DNA from: Yponomeuta sedellus
Taxonomy: Eukaryota; Arthropoda; Insecta; Lepidoptera; Yponomeutidae
NCBI GenBank assembly: GCA_934045075.1
Contig: OW203736.1
Coordinates: 20,871,805-20,935,804, forward strand
DNA length: 64,000 nt
Direction of reading: 5' to 3'
The notes beneath the pieces were generated by a model that was not told the DNA's origin, searched no databases, and worked only from the letters and a program-made list of their open reading frames with translations. A program made the position numbers and the translations under genes. Numbering within the stretch: the first letter of the stretch is position 1; every line of letters begins with the position of its first letter. Below, piece after piece: positions 11,138-21,837 of the stretch.

Positions 11138-13752
11138 GCAACGGGGTATCGCATTCGTGTCGACGAGTACCCAGTAATTATGCAGGCACCCTATCGACTC
11201 CCTCTGAATCGGCGAAATCGCCCGAGTCCCAAATTCTAAATCCCTCTGTATCCAAGGCGAGAAAGCCTAAGCGAGTCAGGTTTAACTTGCCGACTCCTAT
11301 TTCTAAATCTAAACGACAGATAGGTCGTCAGAATAAACAACACCCCAATGACTCAGCGAGTCCTTCTATTTCAAGGGTTGAAAACTCATCGTTACCTTCT
11401 ATTTCGGCCTCTAAGCCCAGTAACGTCAAAATAAACTCTGCTTCCAAATCAAGTCCTCAAAATCCTCCCTCGGGAGCCTCTGTTTCTTTGAGCCAAAAAC
11501 CCAAACAAATCTCTGAATCTAAAAAGACTTCTAAACCGAAAGAAAATTCCAAGCCTAAGCCCAATTCTAAGTCTAATTCCATATCAATTCATGAGATTAA
11601 TACAACCTATAAAAAGGTGTCTCTGCCACACGTTTGTCTCAAAACAAACTACTCAGATAACGTGTTGTGCTTTCTCATCGATACTGGTGCAAGTGTCAGT
11701 ATAGCTAAGCTTACTAATTTCACACAGAAGCCATTACTCTCGAACGACACCATAAAGCTTAAGGGCCTAAGCGACAATGATTCATACTGCGAAAGCCTTG
11801 GCGTATTCCAAATCCAATTCGACTTTCAAACAGACACAGGTTCAATATCGTTCGACCATGAGTTCCACGCCATCAGCGAAAATGTGAACTTGAACTATGA
11901 CGGGATATTAGGTAACGATTTCTTATCGCGCCAAAATGCCGATGTCCGCTACTCAAACCACTGTCTACACATACAGGGTAATCTCATCCCTATAGAATTC
12001 AATCAGCCTACCTACATAATTCCAGCTCGTTCTGAAGCCGTCATAGAATGTTCAATAACGAATGACAGTTCCGAGTTCCACAACAAAGAAGCCTTAGTGC
12101 TAGACCATTCAATTTCCGAAGGCATCTTTGTAGCAAATAGCCTCGTCTCTATCAAGCCCAATGGAAAAATAAATATATCAGTCCTTAATACCACCAATTT
12201 CGAAATAAAAGTCACAGACTACAAAGTCACCTTGACACAGACGTGTCACATACCGAGTTCGACTTCTAACTCCCAAGAAAATATATACTCCGTGTCCTCT
12301 AGCGACTCCAATCGACACAATCGCGTCCTTGACAACATTCGCACCTCCCATCTTAATAGCGAAGAAGAAAAACGCTTAATCGACTGCTGTTCTAAATACA
12401 CTGACATCTTTTACTTGGAAGGCGAACAATTAACCTACACGAATGTTACAAAACACACCATTAATACAGGTGACTCACAACCCATTCACGTCAAGTCATA
12501 CAGATTTCCAGAGTGTCATAAGGACGAAGTTGAACGGCAAATTAAATCACTTCTAGACCAAAAAATAATTCGTCCTTCCAACTCCCCTTGGAGTGCGCCC
12601 GTATGGGTCGTGCCAAAAAAAATGGACGCTTCGGGCAAAAAGAAATGGCGCTTAGTCATAGACTATAGAAGGTTAAATGACGTCACCGTCTCTGACGTCT
12701 ATCCTTTGCCCCTTATCTCTGATATTCTCGACCAATTAGGTCATTCAAAATATTTCACGACACTGGACCTAGCCAGTGGTTTTCATGAAGTCCTTATGGA
12801 CCCTCTCGATGCCCCTAAAACAGGGTTTACCGTTTCTACTAACAATAGTGCCGCTGGACACTACGAATTCTCTAGAATGCCTTTTGGGCTTAAAAACGCC
12901 CCTGCTACATTCCAAAGACTTATGAACACTGTCCTATGTGGCCTTCAAGGTCTCCACTGTTTCATATATCTTGACGACTGCATCGTCTACTCTCACGATC
13001 TCGACTCACACATGCAGAAGCTGGAACTCGTATTCTCAAAATTCCGAGAAGCGAATCTCAAGTTGCAGCCTGACAAGTGTGAGTTCTTACGCCGAGAAGT
13101 CGCCTATCTCGGCCACATAATAACGGACAAGGGTGTTTCTCCGAATCCTGACAAAATTAAGGCAGTCACCGATTTTCCAACTCCTAAGAATCCCAAGGAC
13201 ATTAAGTCATTCCTAGGCCTAGTGGGCTATTACCGTAGATTTATTGAAAATTTCAGCAAAATCACAAAACCTCTGACGTCACTCCTTAAAAAGGACGCTG
13301 AATTTCACTGGGAGCAAGAACAAAAGAACGCCTTCTCTATTCTAAAATCTAAACTAACTTCAGCCCCATTGCTCCAGTACCCCGACTTCGAAAAACCTTT
13401 CATACTTACCACGGATGCTTCCAATTATGCTGTCGGGGCCATTCTATCCCAAGGTGACGTTGGCAAGGACAAGCCAATCGCCTACGCATCACGAACACTA
13501 AACAAGGCCGAAGGCAACTATTCCACTATTGAAAAAGAACTTTTGGCCATCCTATTCGGCGTCAAAACTTTCCGTCCATACCTCTATGGTCACAAATTCA
13601 AAATCGTAACTGACCATCGGCCCTTAGTTTGGCTATTCAATGTCAAAGACCCCAGTTCAAAGCTAATTCGCTGGCGTCTCAAATTAGAGGAGTACGACTA
13701 CGAGATCATTTATAAACAAGGCTCTATCACCAGTGTGGAAAGGGCCATATAA
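11128..13752 (+). pseudogene. pol: Pol of the errantivirus: protease, RT, RNase H; integrase deleted
   Basis: Open in the -1 frame from the frameshift site to TAA 13750-13752, about 874 codons; a separate ATG is not needed. Order: Ser/Lys-rich linker; aspartic protease with FLIDTGASVS (about 11665); reverse transcriptase with VIDYRRLND, MPFGLKNAPATFQRLM and the catalytic YLDD box (about 12968); RNase H with TDASNYAVGAILSQ (about 13411) and TDHRPL. The frame then ends within a few codons of IYKQGS, where an integrase of 300 or more residues should follow. The GPY module survives out of frame just downstream, so one internal deletion removed the zinc finger and D,D(35)E core. Protease, RT and RNase H look intact. 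Confidence 0.9.
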
Positions 13753-13861
13753 GATCGTAAAAATAAATGGCAACCACACGGTCACACTCTTAATCAACCG
13801 TAGACACGTGCGTCATCATTACGACGAAATCAAGCTCGCCGCAGACCAAACGGCACCATAA
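13742..13861 (+). pseudogene. Remnant of integrase C-terminal GPY/F module
   Basis: In a frame different from upstream pol, 13742-13861 reads GPYKIVKING, then a Val/Thr stretch, RRHVRHHYDEIKLA and a TAA. GPYKI and the closing His/Lys-rich end are typical of the C-terminal GPY/F module of gypsy integrases. It is the only integrase sequence left and marks the right edge of the deletion. Confidence 0.8.
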
Positions 13862-13910
13862 TAATAAGTCTCCTATAATAGTAAGTACCTATTTTATTTA
13901 TTTATTCCAG

Positions 13911-15834
13911 GTCATTGCTCTCGCTGTATCCCTGTGAGTTCGTCTCACCTATTCGAGGAAGTTCCGGCCTATTCTTTGATAAGCTTATAAACGTCAAGTT
14001 CACAAACGACGACTGGAATGTACTTACTTATATCGATATTAGTCACGTAAAGCCAACGTTTGATAAAATCGATTATTTACTCGAAAAGGTAAATACCTTC
14101 TGTAGCTCTTTTATATCATCCCAAATTAAAACAGATTGTTCTAACTCTTTATCCGCATTACATAATTTACGTGACGTCAATATTCGAAAATTCTCTTCTA
14201 TTTCCCATCTAATGTTAAACAAACAAAATCCTCGCATTAAACGTGGTCTTTTCGATATCGGAGGCTCATTGCTTAAAACGTTCTTCGGTACTTTAGACTC
14301 TGATGACGCTATAAAATTCACTGACGCTATCAACAAAGTACAGACAGATGAAAAACATCTGAGGCACTTAATGAAGGATAACATTCACGTTATCAAGTCT
14401 ACTATATCTACGTTCAACAACACTATGAGTAAAGTAGACGAGAACGAAAAACGTCTCGTCCAAAATATGGAAGCTATACGCTCAGCCATGTCAGCAATAA
14501 ATAATTCTAATGATAAATTACAAACAAAAACGCAGGTCTCGTCCTTGCTGAACTCCTTAGAGTCCATTATCACCTCTGTTTCCTTTGACATTGATGACGT
14601 AAACAATGCCATTCTGTTTGCAAAGTTAAACATCTTGCATCCGACTGTACTTAGTCCACATCAGCTGTACAGCGAACTCGAAGGGCATCGAAACGACTTA
14701 CCTCAGCATTACGAACTACCGGTGTCTCTGTCACTACAAAATATTAACGAGATAATTGATGTATCTCAGCTGGTATGCTACTATCATACTGATAAAATAG
14801 TCATTGTAGTAAAAATTCCCTTAGTCCTACCGCAATCTTATGAACTTTTCAATGTCATTCCTTTACCAATTCCCTACGACAGTTCCAAACCCGAGACTTT
14901 CGCTCTTATTGCTCCTTCCAGCCCTTACGTGGCAATAACGAGCGATCATATGTTCTACTCATTGATCAAAGACTTGTCAAACTGCAAAGTGATTAGTGAA
15001 AAGTGCTATGTGTGCGTGTTAACAAACGTTTACTCAACAATCGCGAACCCTCTGTGCGAAATTAGTTTATTAACGGATGTAGTTTCTAAGATTCCAGACT
15101 CTTGTAATATTAAGCTGTTACGCGGCTCTATCGACTTATTTCATAAGATAACTCATAACCGATGGATCTTCGTCCAATCGGAACCAGGCAGAAGCCACAT
15201 AGCTTGCGGAGATAACCTGTACGATGAGATGTTATCTGCTACAGGCATCCTTTCGCTGCCGAAAAACTGTAAAGCATTTTTCAGGACCTTGCAGTTGTCC
15301 TCCACTGACAGGTATACGATTAATATAACTCAGACTCATACTATGTCAAACTTTAGCATAGTCATAGATGACTGTTGCGATAGAATTAAGGTTAATAAAA
15401 CCCTGTTTAAGATTCCTATGGTTAAGTTAGATAGTGTTAACAATTTAGACTCACTCTTACATGCCAGTGTCCATCTCGATCAATCTGAGAGCGAGATTAA
15501 CGAAATCGAGAATTCCAATCATCTCCAAAAATACGGAGTTCATTATATGTCACTTAGTTATATAGTTAGTATTATGTTTGTGTTCTATTTACTGTATAAG
15601 GGTAGGAAAATAATCCTACGGGAAAATATGTTTTCTAGTTGCACTGAAATTTTCCATAAACGCCGTAACCCGGAAGTTAAACCAGATTTACCTTTGTCAA
15701 CGATTATACCTACTAAGGACACAGCCAACAACCATTCCTCTATCGCAGAAGCTGAAGATATGGTCCATGTTCAGCATCCAACTCCTCAGAAGAGAAATAT
15801 TGTACTTGCAAGATCCTTATCTAACATAAAATAA
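13911..15834 (+). CDS. env: Envelope fusion protein of the errantivirus (main exon)
   Basis: The exon starts after a splice acceptor (TTTATTTATTCCAG, 13897-13910). The frame has no suitable ATG at its start, so translation should begin in the leader exon at 9977. About 640 codons, no internal stop. A furin-type site RIKR (14233-14244) is followed by GLFDIGGSLLKTFFGT, the fusion-peptide region shared by errantivirus Env and baculovirus F proteins. Coiled-coil-like sequence follows, and a membrane anchor (YIVSIMFVFYLLYKG, about 15556-15600) precedes a cytoplasmic tail of about 75 residues. It would mediate membrane fusion. The family is well known; function of this copy is untested. Confidence 0.92.
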
Positions 15835-15983
15835 TCCTGTCAACGAGATCCTTATTATGGTAGATAGTTAAGAACGTAGGTTAATTCTAGATCTAAGTTT
15901 AATACTGACATACCTAATATTAGTTTGTGAATCTGGAGCGAGTCCCGAAATTTCACATCACCCTTTCCGTGATGTTCAATCTT

Positions 15984-15994
15984 AAGGGGGGGGT
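15984..15994 (+). promoter_or_regulatory. Polypurine tract
   Basis: AAGGGGGGGG next to the 3' LTR start; it would prime plus-strand DNA synthesis. Confidence 0.8.
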
Positions 15995-16267
15995 TGTTAT
16001 AATCACCTTCCCTTAGAGACTGTATGCGTGGGAAAGTGCTGACGCGTCAGTAGGTGCATTCGACACGTGGAGCCTTTTCCCATGGCATGACGCAAGACCA
16101 GTCACACAGTCGTACCATTTTGCAATTTCCATATCCGGGCTCGTGAAAGACGGTCATCTCTACTGTTCCATTTCTATTATTCAATTTCCTTTATTTTCAA
16201 TTTCGTAATAAACGTGTTTTAAGAAAATATCTTTTTTAAAAAGACTCTCCTGACCCGCCCCGTAACA
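15995..16267 (+). repeat. 3' LTR of the errantivirus
   Basis: 273 bp, reads identical to the 5' LTR, followed by the GTAC target duplicate. Confidence 0.95.
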
Positions 16268-16487
16268 GTACGCTTTTGCATTCGGCTCGTAGCTACGAAT
16301 AAGGCAACAACTTGGAAAGTTGAAATAAAATATTGAAGTTTGATTTCGGTCGGAATTTACGTTTTATTTCTCGTCAGACCTTCCCCAAAACTTGTGACTA
16401 AGCTTATTTAGCTGAGGCAACGACTTCTGCGACTGTTTAATCTGGCTGACTGATCAAGCGACTTTAAGGTGCTTTGGGTTGCTAAAT

Positions 16488-16793
16488 AGCGCCACCAATG
16501 GAAAAAAATATAATTTGTTTTATAATGCGTTTTTATCTAAAAGTGAACATGAGGCATCTTAACAAGTGTGATAAATATTTTTAGATAACTTACAGTCTAG
16601 AGCCTATGATCAATCGATTAGAACGTTTATCAATTTCCGCTAAAAACGTTTTTGGCGGAAAGTGATTAAAGTCCTTGGTTGTTGATTCTAGGTTCTAAAA
16701 ATAGATTTAACAGTTGTTAAGATTTCTCATGTTCACTTTTAACTAAAAAAGGATTATAATACAAGTTATGATCTTTATTCAATTGGTGGTGCT
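16488..16793. mobile_element. MITE with long terminal inverted repeats
   Basis: About 110-bp imperfect inverted arms. The left arm has GCCACCAAT, AAAAGTGAACATGAG and ATCTTAACAA; the right arm carries their reverse complements (ATTGGTGGTGCTAG at the edge). The centre is unique and non-coding. A related end occurs at about 38806-38845. Confidence 0.8.
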
Positions 16794-16844
16794 AGTCTGC
16801 ACTCCATTTTCGTTTTTTTTTTTTTTAATGTATGTTTGGTACAA

Positions 16845-17090
16845 AAGGAAGTTCAAGTGGAACTGGGCCGGCCACGTCATTCGTATGGGTCCAGACAAAT
16901 GGGCAAATATTGCAACTGAATGGGTTCCTCGCGATAGATATGCGGTCGGCCAAGGCGGAAATGGCGGGACGATCTCCCAACCTTCATGGCTGAATGGGAG
17001 ATAACTGCACAAGACAGGGTGGAGTGAGGAAGCTCATGGGGGAGGCCTTTGCCCAGCAGTGGGGCACAAATACCGCTGACTAAAAAACAT
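16845..17090 (+). pseudogene. RTE-like LINE, C-terminal end and 3' UTR fragment
   Basis: Encodes NWAGHVIRMGPDKWA and TEWVPRD, the C-terminal W.GHV.RM motif of RTE-type LINE polyproteins, then drifts into stops. It is followed by the common tail GGGGGAGGCCTTTGCCCAGC. A related minus-strand piece is at 24535-24712. Confidence 0.65.
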
Positions 17091-17099
17091 TTCTGTCGG

Positions 17100-17340
17100 C
17101 TTAGAGAATAGCACCAACCCAAATTCTTCCCGCGGGTGTCGTAAAAGGCAATTAAGGGACTCAAACTGGGAGGTGGGCAGCAGCGCCCCATGCAGTACAA
17201 TTCAACCAAACTGCGATCCCAACTCAGCCCAGCGTGGGGATTATGGGCATTACCCCCCCAATGATGGCCCAACCTTGCGCTATGGCGCTCATTAGGGGAG
17301 GGCTATCTCCAGCAGTGGAATAATATAGCCTAAGGAAAAA
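17100..17340 (+). repeat. Dispersed repeat family B
   Basis: Landmarks: CCGCGGGTGTCGTAAAAGGC, CAGCGTGGGGATTATGGGCA and AGCAGTGGAATAATATAGCC. Probably the 3' UTR of an old LINE. Other copies: 21290-21480 (+, partial), 35505-35680 (-, partial), 35806-35985 (-) and 58470-58735 (-). Confidence 0.7.
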
Positions 17341-17419
17341 GTAGAAGAAAAAAAAAAGTAGGTTTAGCATAGGTCTAAGGCTAATAATTATGGCTCTCAA
17401 ACCAACTGATGGTGTATAA

Positions 17420-17841
17420 AAATAAATTAAAATCGGCGCGGCCGAGAAAAATTTCTGACGTCAAACACCACTTCCCCACACATTTCAGCCTTTAAAATAT
17501 CGGCGCTATTATCCGGCACGCCGTCGGCTTCTTTTTCAAAACTCCGCCGAAGTTTTGTTCCTCTATACAGAGTGATTAATGGTAAGCAAGCATTAGGGAT
17601 GATCGTTAATTCGCGATCCGAACGCCCAACGCCCAAGATTGATGCAGCAAAAACCGTATCATATCCGAATAAAACGAGAGCCGGTGGATATTTTATCATC
17701 GCCTCCTTTGACGAGTACGCGTAGGTATCTGATTGATACTGTGGGCGTAGAAGTACCGGTAGGAGACGTCCCGGCCGGACGTGTTTCAACCAAATAGGAG
17801 ATATAGTAGCGAAGTACAAACATTGATATCAATCCTTCTAT
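17420..17841. other. Stretch without a supported gene
   Basis: A 130-codon minus-strand frame (17427-17819) has no motif I recognise. Its upstream end resembles part of the LINE fragment near 22085 (plus-strand CAACCAAATAGGAG against CAACCAGATAGGGG), so it is treated as chance. Confidence 0.4.
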
Positions 17842-17942
17842 ATCCCCATTGCTGGAGCACGGCTCTCTACCTGCATCGCAGGAAGGTTAGGCCATACTCC
17901 GCCACGGGGGCCAAGTCCGGGTTCGTGGAAGATTTTAACCCG
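17842..17942 (+). repeat. Dispersed repeat family A (partial)
   Basis: The conserved block 'CCCCATTGCTGGAGCACGG ... GCATCGCAGGAAGGTTAGG ... GGGGGCCAAGTCCGGGTT'. Family A has about ten copies in the window, in both orientations; the longest is at 52733-53090. Confidence 0.7.
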
Positions 17943-17946
17943 TCAC

Positions 17947-18021
17947 GCGTCCTACGGACTACAGTAGTCCATAAGCGAAATTGTCCTGTAGCGTCCTACG
18001 GACTACAGTAGTCCATAAGCG
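17947..18021. repeat. Direct repeat of a 31-bp unit with palindromic core
   Basis: Two identical 31-bp units (17947-17977 and 17991-18021) separated by 13 bp. Each contains GGACTACAGTAGTCC, a dyad around a central A. Confidence 0.9.
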
Positions 18022-18242
18022 TTCGTTCAACTTGCAGCCATGCTTTTGAATATTTAGTTGCGATTGGATGCCGAATAATCTATGTCAACAGCCAATAGGA
18101 ACTATCCTTAGTGTGTTAGAATTTTTTCAACCAATAGAATGCACTAAAATTTGAAAAAAAACAAGATTTCATGTGACACTGTGCTGCAGGTCGGCCATTA
18201 CGCAAATTGTCGTGAGTGCATTGTGAGAACTGTGAAGGAAAA

Positions 18243-19696
18243 ATGTCTAAATCATTCAAACGGTAAGTGTTTATTACATGTTCTATATATCAAAATGCTG
18301 GTAATTTTGTAAGGAATCTATTCGAGATATTGGTTTTAGCCGCACTGTAATATTACTTAGTGAAAAACCGTCGAAACTTTTACGTTGCAACAATTTGCAA
18401 TGGCGGGGCACCTGTTTTGTTTTGTTTTTTGATTATTCAATAATGCCAAATGTTATGAGAAATAGATAAGTTTGTTGGAAATTTAGTCAGGAAGTAATTT
18501 CTATTGTTAGTTTTGTCTAGAAATCTAGTAATTTTTAAAAACTCGAATTCTTAGTCACAAATGGCACAAACTGAGCGAAAAGTACTGTTGACATAAAAAG
18601 TGCTTGGTAATATTTTTTTTGTAGCAACTTTGTAACTCATCTGAGTTTTTACAATGTTATTTTAGTTTATTATATACTTCTTAGGGCTTCATTACGGTTA
18701 AGGTGTTGCAAATAAGATCTTGATTTTTGGACTAAGAAAATTTTTATATAAAAAACAGCTCCCGTGACCCCAACTTTTTTTTATGGATAGAAAGCGTTAT
18801 TTTAAGCAATTTTTCCTTAAAAAAATTCTAACGGCAACGGTTAATTTTGTACGGGTGATTTTATTTTTCAGATAATAGAATATTTAAAAAAAATTGTGTT
18901 TATTTCGGAAAATGTCTGTAGAACTTTAGAACATTGTATTTTAGTTTTATTTATAGTATTATTTATTACTCACTGAAAGTAAATAACAATATTTTTTAGG
19001 AAAGCGTGTGCTTTGCGGCGCATGTCAACTTCGCGGTCGCGGTCAAGATCGGTGACACCGGGACCGCGGAGCACTAGGACTGGGGCATCGGCTAGCCGCC
19101 GAAGTCTTATATTTGACATGGCCCGTGCGCAAGAGGCGCGAGAAGCTGAACAGCCTCCAGTAGTGAAGCTGTGGATACCCACTATGTGAGTACTATTTAC
19201 TTTTACTACTTAAAAGATATACTTTTATTTAAGATTATACTGCAGTTAATGTCACAAATTTCTGACGAAAACATTTTAATTTATCTGCTTTGTGCTCTTT
19301 GCCATAGACACCCTAAGAAGAGGACAATGTAGTTCGTTTTTAATTTGTTTTTTTTTTATCTTTTTACAGAATAGAGGCAAAGAAGGTGGTGTCGACTCCT
19401 GGGGGTTTGCTACATGTAACAGATACAGTCCAAAATGTAGTCGGAACCCCCGGGGGTACCCTGCATATCTGCCATCCCCCCAGTTCCGATCCAGAGCTCA
19501 ATCTTGTAAGTGCAAATTTTAATATTAGTTATCTCTCAATAAGCCTCATCCACCCCGTCTCTTAGTGGTAATCACGGGAGATTATATATTTTCCTATTTT
19601 CTTTTGCAGCGCCACACCTGCGGAGCGTGCAGCCAAGATGGACCTGGACGAGGAAGAGGGGGAAGAAGCGATTGCAGGGAACTGGCGTCACCTTAA
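18243..19696 (+). CDS. Small spliced gene of unknown function (likely 4 exons)
   Basis: Exons: 18243-18262 (ATG, donor CG|GTAAGT), 19000-19185 (acceptor TTTTTTAG, donor AT|GTGAGT), 19370-19505 (acceptor TTTTTACAG, donor TT|GTAAGT), and from 19610 (acceptor TTTTGCAG). Phases fit through the first three exons and give 114 codons. Exon 2 is rich in Arg/Ser (STSRSRSRSVTPGPRS) and ends PPVVKLWIPT. Exon 3 has two similar PGG turns (STPGGLL and GTPGGTL). Exon 4 is ambiguous. The strong acceptor gives 28 Gly/Arg-rich codons to TAA 19694-19696. A weaker acceptor after 19625 would give an acidic frame (MDLDEEEGEEA) ending at 19820. An AATAAA near 19760 could end the transcript. I do not recognise the protein; it may be a host gene or an old domesticated one. 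Confidence 0.55.
18263..18999 (+). other. Intron 1 of the small spliced gene
   Basis: AT-rich, no coding signal; GTAAGT start and TTTTTTAG end. Confidence 0.5.
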
Positions 19697-19829
19697 CAAA
19701 TGGTTTGGTGATATGCAGACGGTGGAGTTCGTCGAGCCTGTGCCTTATCCGTGCAATAAAAATATTTATTTTAGTAACGTATTTGTTTTATTTAACATTA
19801 TCTTTTTTCGTAAAATATAAGGTTTTTCA

Positions 19830-20500
19830 TTGTTATGTTCATCTAAGGGCCTGTTTTTCAATCCTCAGATAAAATTTATCCGTCTAATAAAGTATTACAC
19901 GGTAATATAAAAATGACATCTGTCAAATAACAAGTGAAAGGCAATTACAAAACATTTTTAAATGGTTGTTTAATACGATATTCGACGAATCAATTTTATC
20001 CATGGATTGAGAAAAAGGCCCTTAATGGGATGACTCTGCTGCTTAATACGAGTAACTTTTACTATGAGGACCTAATCGAAATATCGGAAAAAAGTCAGCT
20101 GTTCAATACCTTCTACCTCCTGCACGAAATTTATGGAAAACCCGATATTTTTTTTTATTTTATAGTACTCCCATAATAAAAGTTATTCGTGTTATAAAGC
20201 AGAATGACTCCCTAAAATGATGTAGACTATTAATGTAAGACCTTAAACAAGGTGTTGATTTGTGATACACCCCCCAAGAGTATACTGATTTACAAATCAA
20301 CACCTGGTATAAATAAGGTAGGTATTAATCGAGGAACGATATTGATTTATCCCTATGCATTGAATTAATACTATAGTTTCATAATAATAAAATGATCTTT
20401 ATTTTCTGGCAAAATACTTTCTAATTAGAATAGAGAATAATAACGTTCATACAAAACAAAACATAAATTTAAAATTTGTAATTTATCGATATCGATATAT
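19830..20500. other. Non-coding stretch with one small foldback
   Basis: Perfect 14-bp arms AGGTGTTGATTTGT and ACAAATCAACACCT at 20250-20263 and 20292-20305. The frame at 19934-20176 shows no motif. Confidence 0.5.
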
Positions 20501-20519
20501 AATTGCACTGCCGAGCAAC

Positions 20520-20824
20520 TTTTTGTGTCAACTGTACACGCATGCGACGGCCGCCGCGCCAATCGTGATTTGCGCGCGCGTATGCCGCCATTTTTATGGC
20601 CGTTTCGTAAATAAATGTGTATTGTGAAGTCATTATTTAGTTTGTGATGTTGAAGTTAATACTTATGCGTCGCGTAAATAACCGTTCTTAAAATGTGTCC
20701 AAGTGAAATCCTGTTTTGGTCTATAAATTTCGTGCGAAATGTGTGTGAAGTTCTGTGAAGGAAGCAAGAAGTAAGAAAGATAACCTGCAATCGTTGAAAT
20801 ATCATTTTTTATCTACGTTCACAA
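20520..20824 (+). promoter_or_regulatory. Possible host promoter and untranslated first exon
   Basis: A locally GC/CpG-rich block (GACGGCCGCCGCGCC, TTTGCGCGCGCG, GCCGCCATTTTTATGG) stands out from AT-rich flanks. About 220 bp of ATG-poor sequence follows and ends in a strong donor ACAA|GTAAGT at 20824/20825. The pattern fits an untranslated first exon of a gene further right, but no partner exon is visible in the window. Confidence 0.3.
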
Positions 20825-20984
20825 GTAAGTGATACGATTTTCATTTGTTTGACTGAGGAGGAAATTTAATTGCCATTCTAACGACATATGACATGTTACA
20901 TATAATTATACAACAAAGACATAATTTAACTTTTTCTGAGAGAAATCGGCAGAAAAATATTTGTTAGGGACGTTTCCCGCACGG

Positions 20985-21177
20985 TGGACTCGCCTACCCT
21001 GGACGCGTGACGGGTTAAGACAGTGGCGGGCCTTACTATCATAAGGCCTTTGACATGGTTAGGTAAGTACCTGCCATTACATGAACACTGGCACCAACGG
21101 CTTACCATGCCTTCCACTAGTGGTAGTCACGCGATGGCCACCCAACCTGCACCTGACCACGCCTGTTGTTGTTTTAC
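20985..21177 (+). repeat. Dispersed repeat family A (partial)
   Basis: Landmarks CAGTGGCGGGCCTTACT, GGCACCAACGGCTTA, GTGGTAGTCACG and CCACGCCTGTTGTTG. Confidence 0.75.
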
Positions 21178-21289
21178 CTAAGTGATTCCATTCACTCGGT
21201 CCCACTAGGTGACGAGCGCAGGTTTGCAGAACCAGTCATTTTGTTACGGATTCGGTCACCAGCAGATCTCTTTGAAAAGACGAAATGGC

Positions 21290-21480
21290 GAAAGGCGAAA
21301 AGCCACCTTCGGAGACCGCGACTCGGCAAACGTAGGGTAGGACGCTCTCCGACTAGGTAGGATGACGATCTGCGAAAAACTGCAGGCAGATGCTGGATGC
21401 GGCAAGCTGAAGACAGGGCGCTATGGCACTCATTAGGGGACAGCTATTTCCACCAGTGGACTAATATAGCCTGACGACGT
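21290..21480 (+). repeat. Dispersed repeat family B (partial)
   Basis: CAGGCAGATG, GCTGAAGACAGGGCG, CTCATTAGGGGA and CAGTGGACTAATATAGCCTG; the same block is inverted at 35505-35680. Confidence 0.7.
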
Positions 21481-21837
21481 CGACGCCAACGAAAAGCCGC
21501 CTGAAAAGCAAGCTCGTAGAGTTCACGTCACAGATGTCTACGTGAGTATGAAGATTGTCTTGTCGACTGTACGAGAAAATGAGAGAGAGTTTCTTTATAA
21601 AACATAGGATGAGCACATTCTTATGTCGTACCGATAAGGAAAACTGCAGCCCTACCAACCGCCGCATCACGTACCAATTTCACACACGTGACCACTAAAC
21701 CGAAACAAATATCAGAAGTAAAAAAAATTATGAAAACAAAAACCCGACAGCAAATAGTCTCTAGCAAATATCACTGTAAAAAATAACATTACATTCTACC
21801 ACACTTTTGGACTTTAACTAAAACTTTGAAAATGCTA

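Larger units (their letters stand above)
9232..16267 (+). mobile_element. TED-like errantivirus (Ty3/gypsy with env), integrase deleted
   Basis: 7,036-bp LTR element. LTRs at 9232-9504 and 15995-16267 are both 273 bp and read identical. GTAC is duplicated at 9228-9231 and 16268-16271, so the insertion is young and its ends are exact. Inside are a primer-binding site, gag, a -1 frameshift site, pol (protease, RT, RNase H), a stub of integrase, a spliced env and a polypurine tract. A 273-bp LTR and an env gene fit the lepidopteran TED lineage as I remember it. Because the integrase core is missing, this copy cannot have integrated with its own enzyme in its present form. Confidence 0.93.

Noticed and set aside
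17427..17819. 130-codon minus-strand frame
   Set aside because: No recognisable domain; its upstream end resembles LINE fragment sequence.
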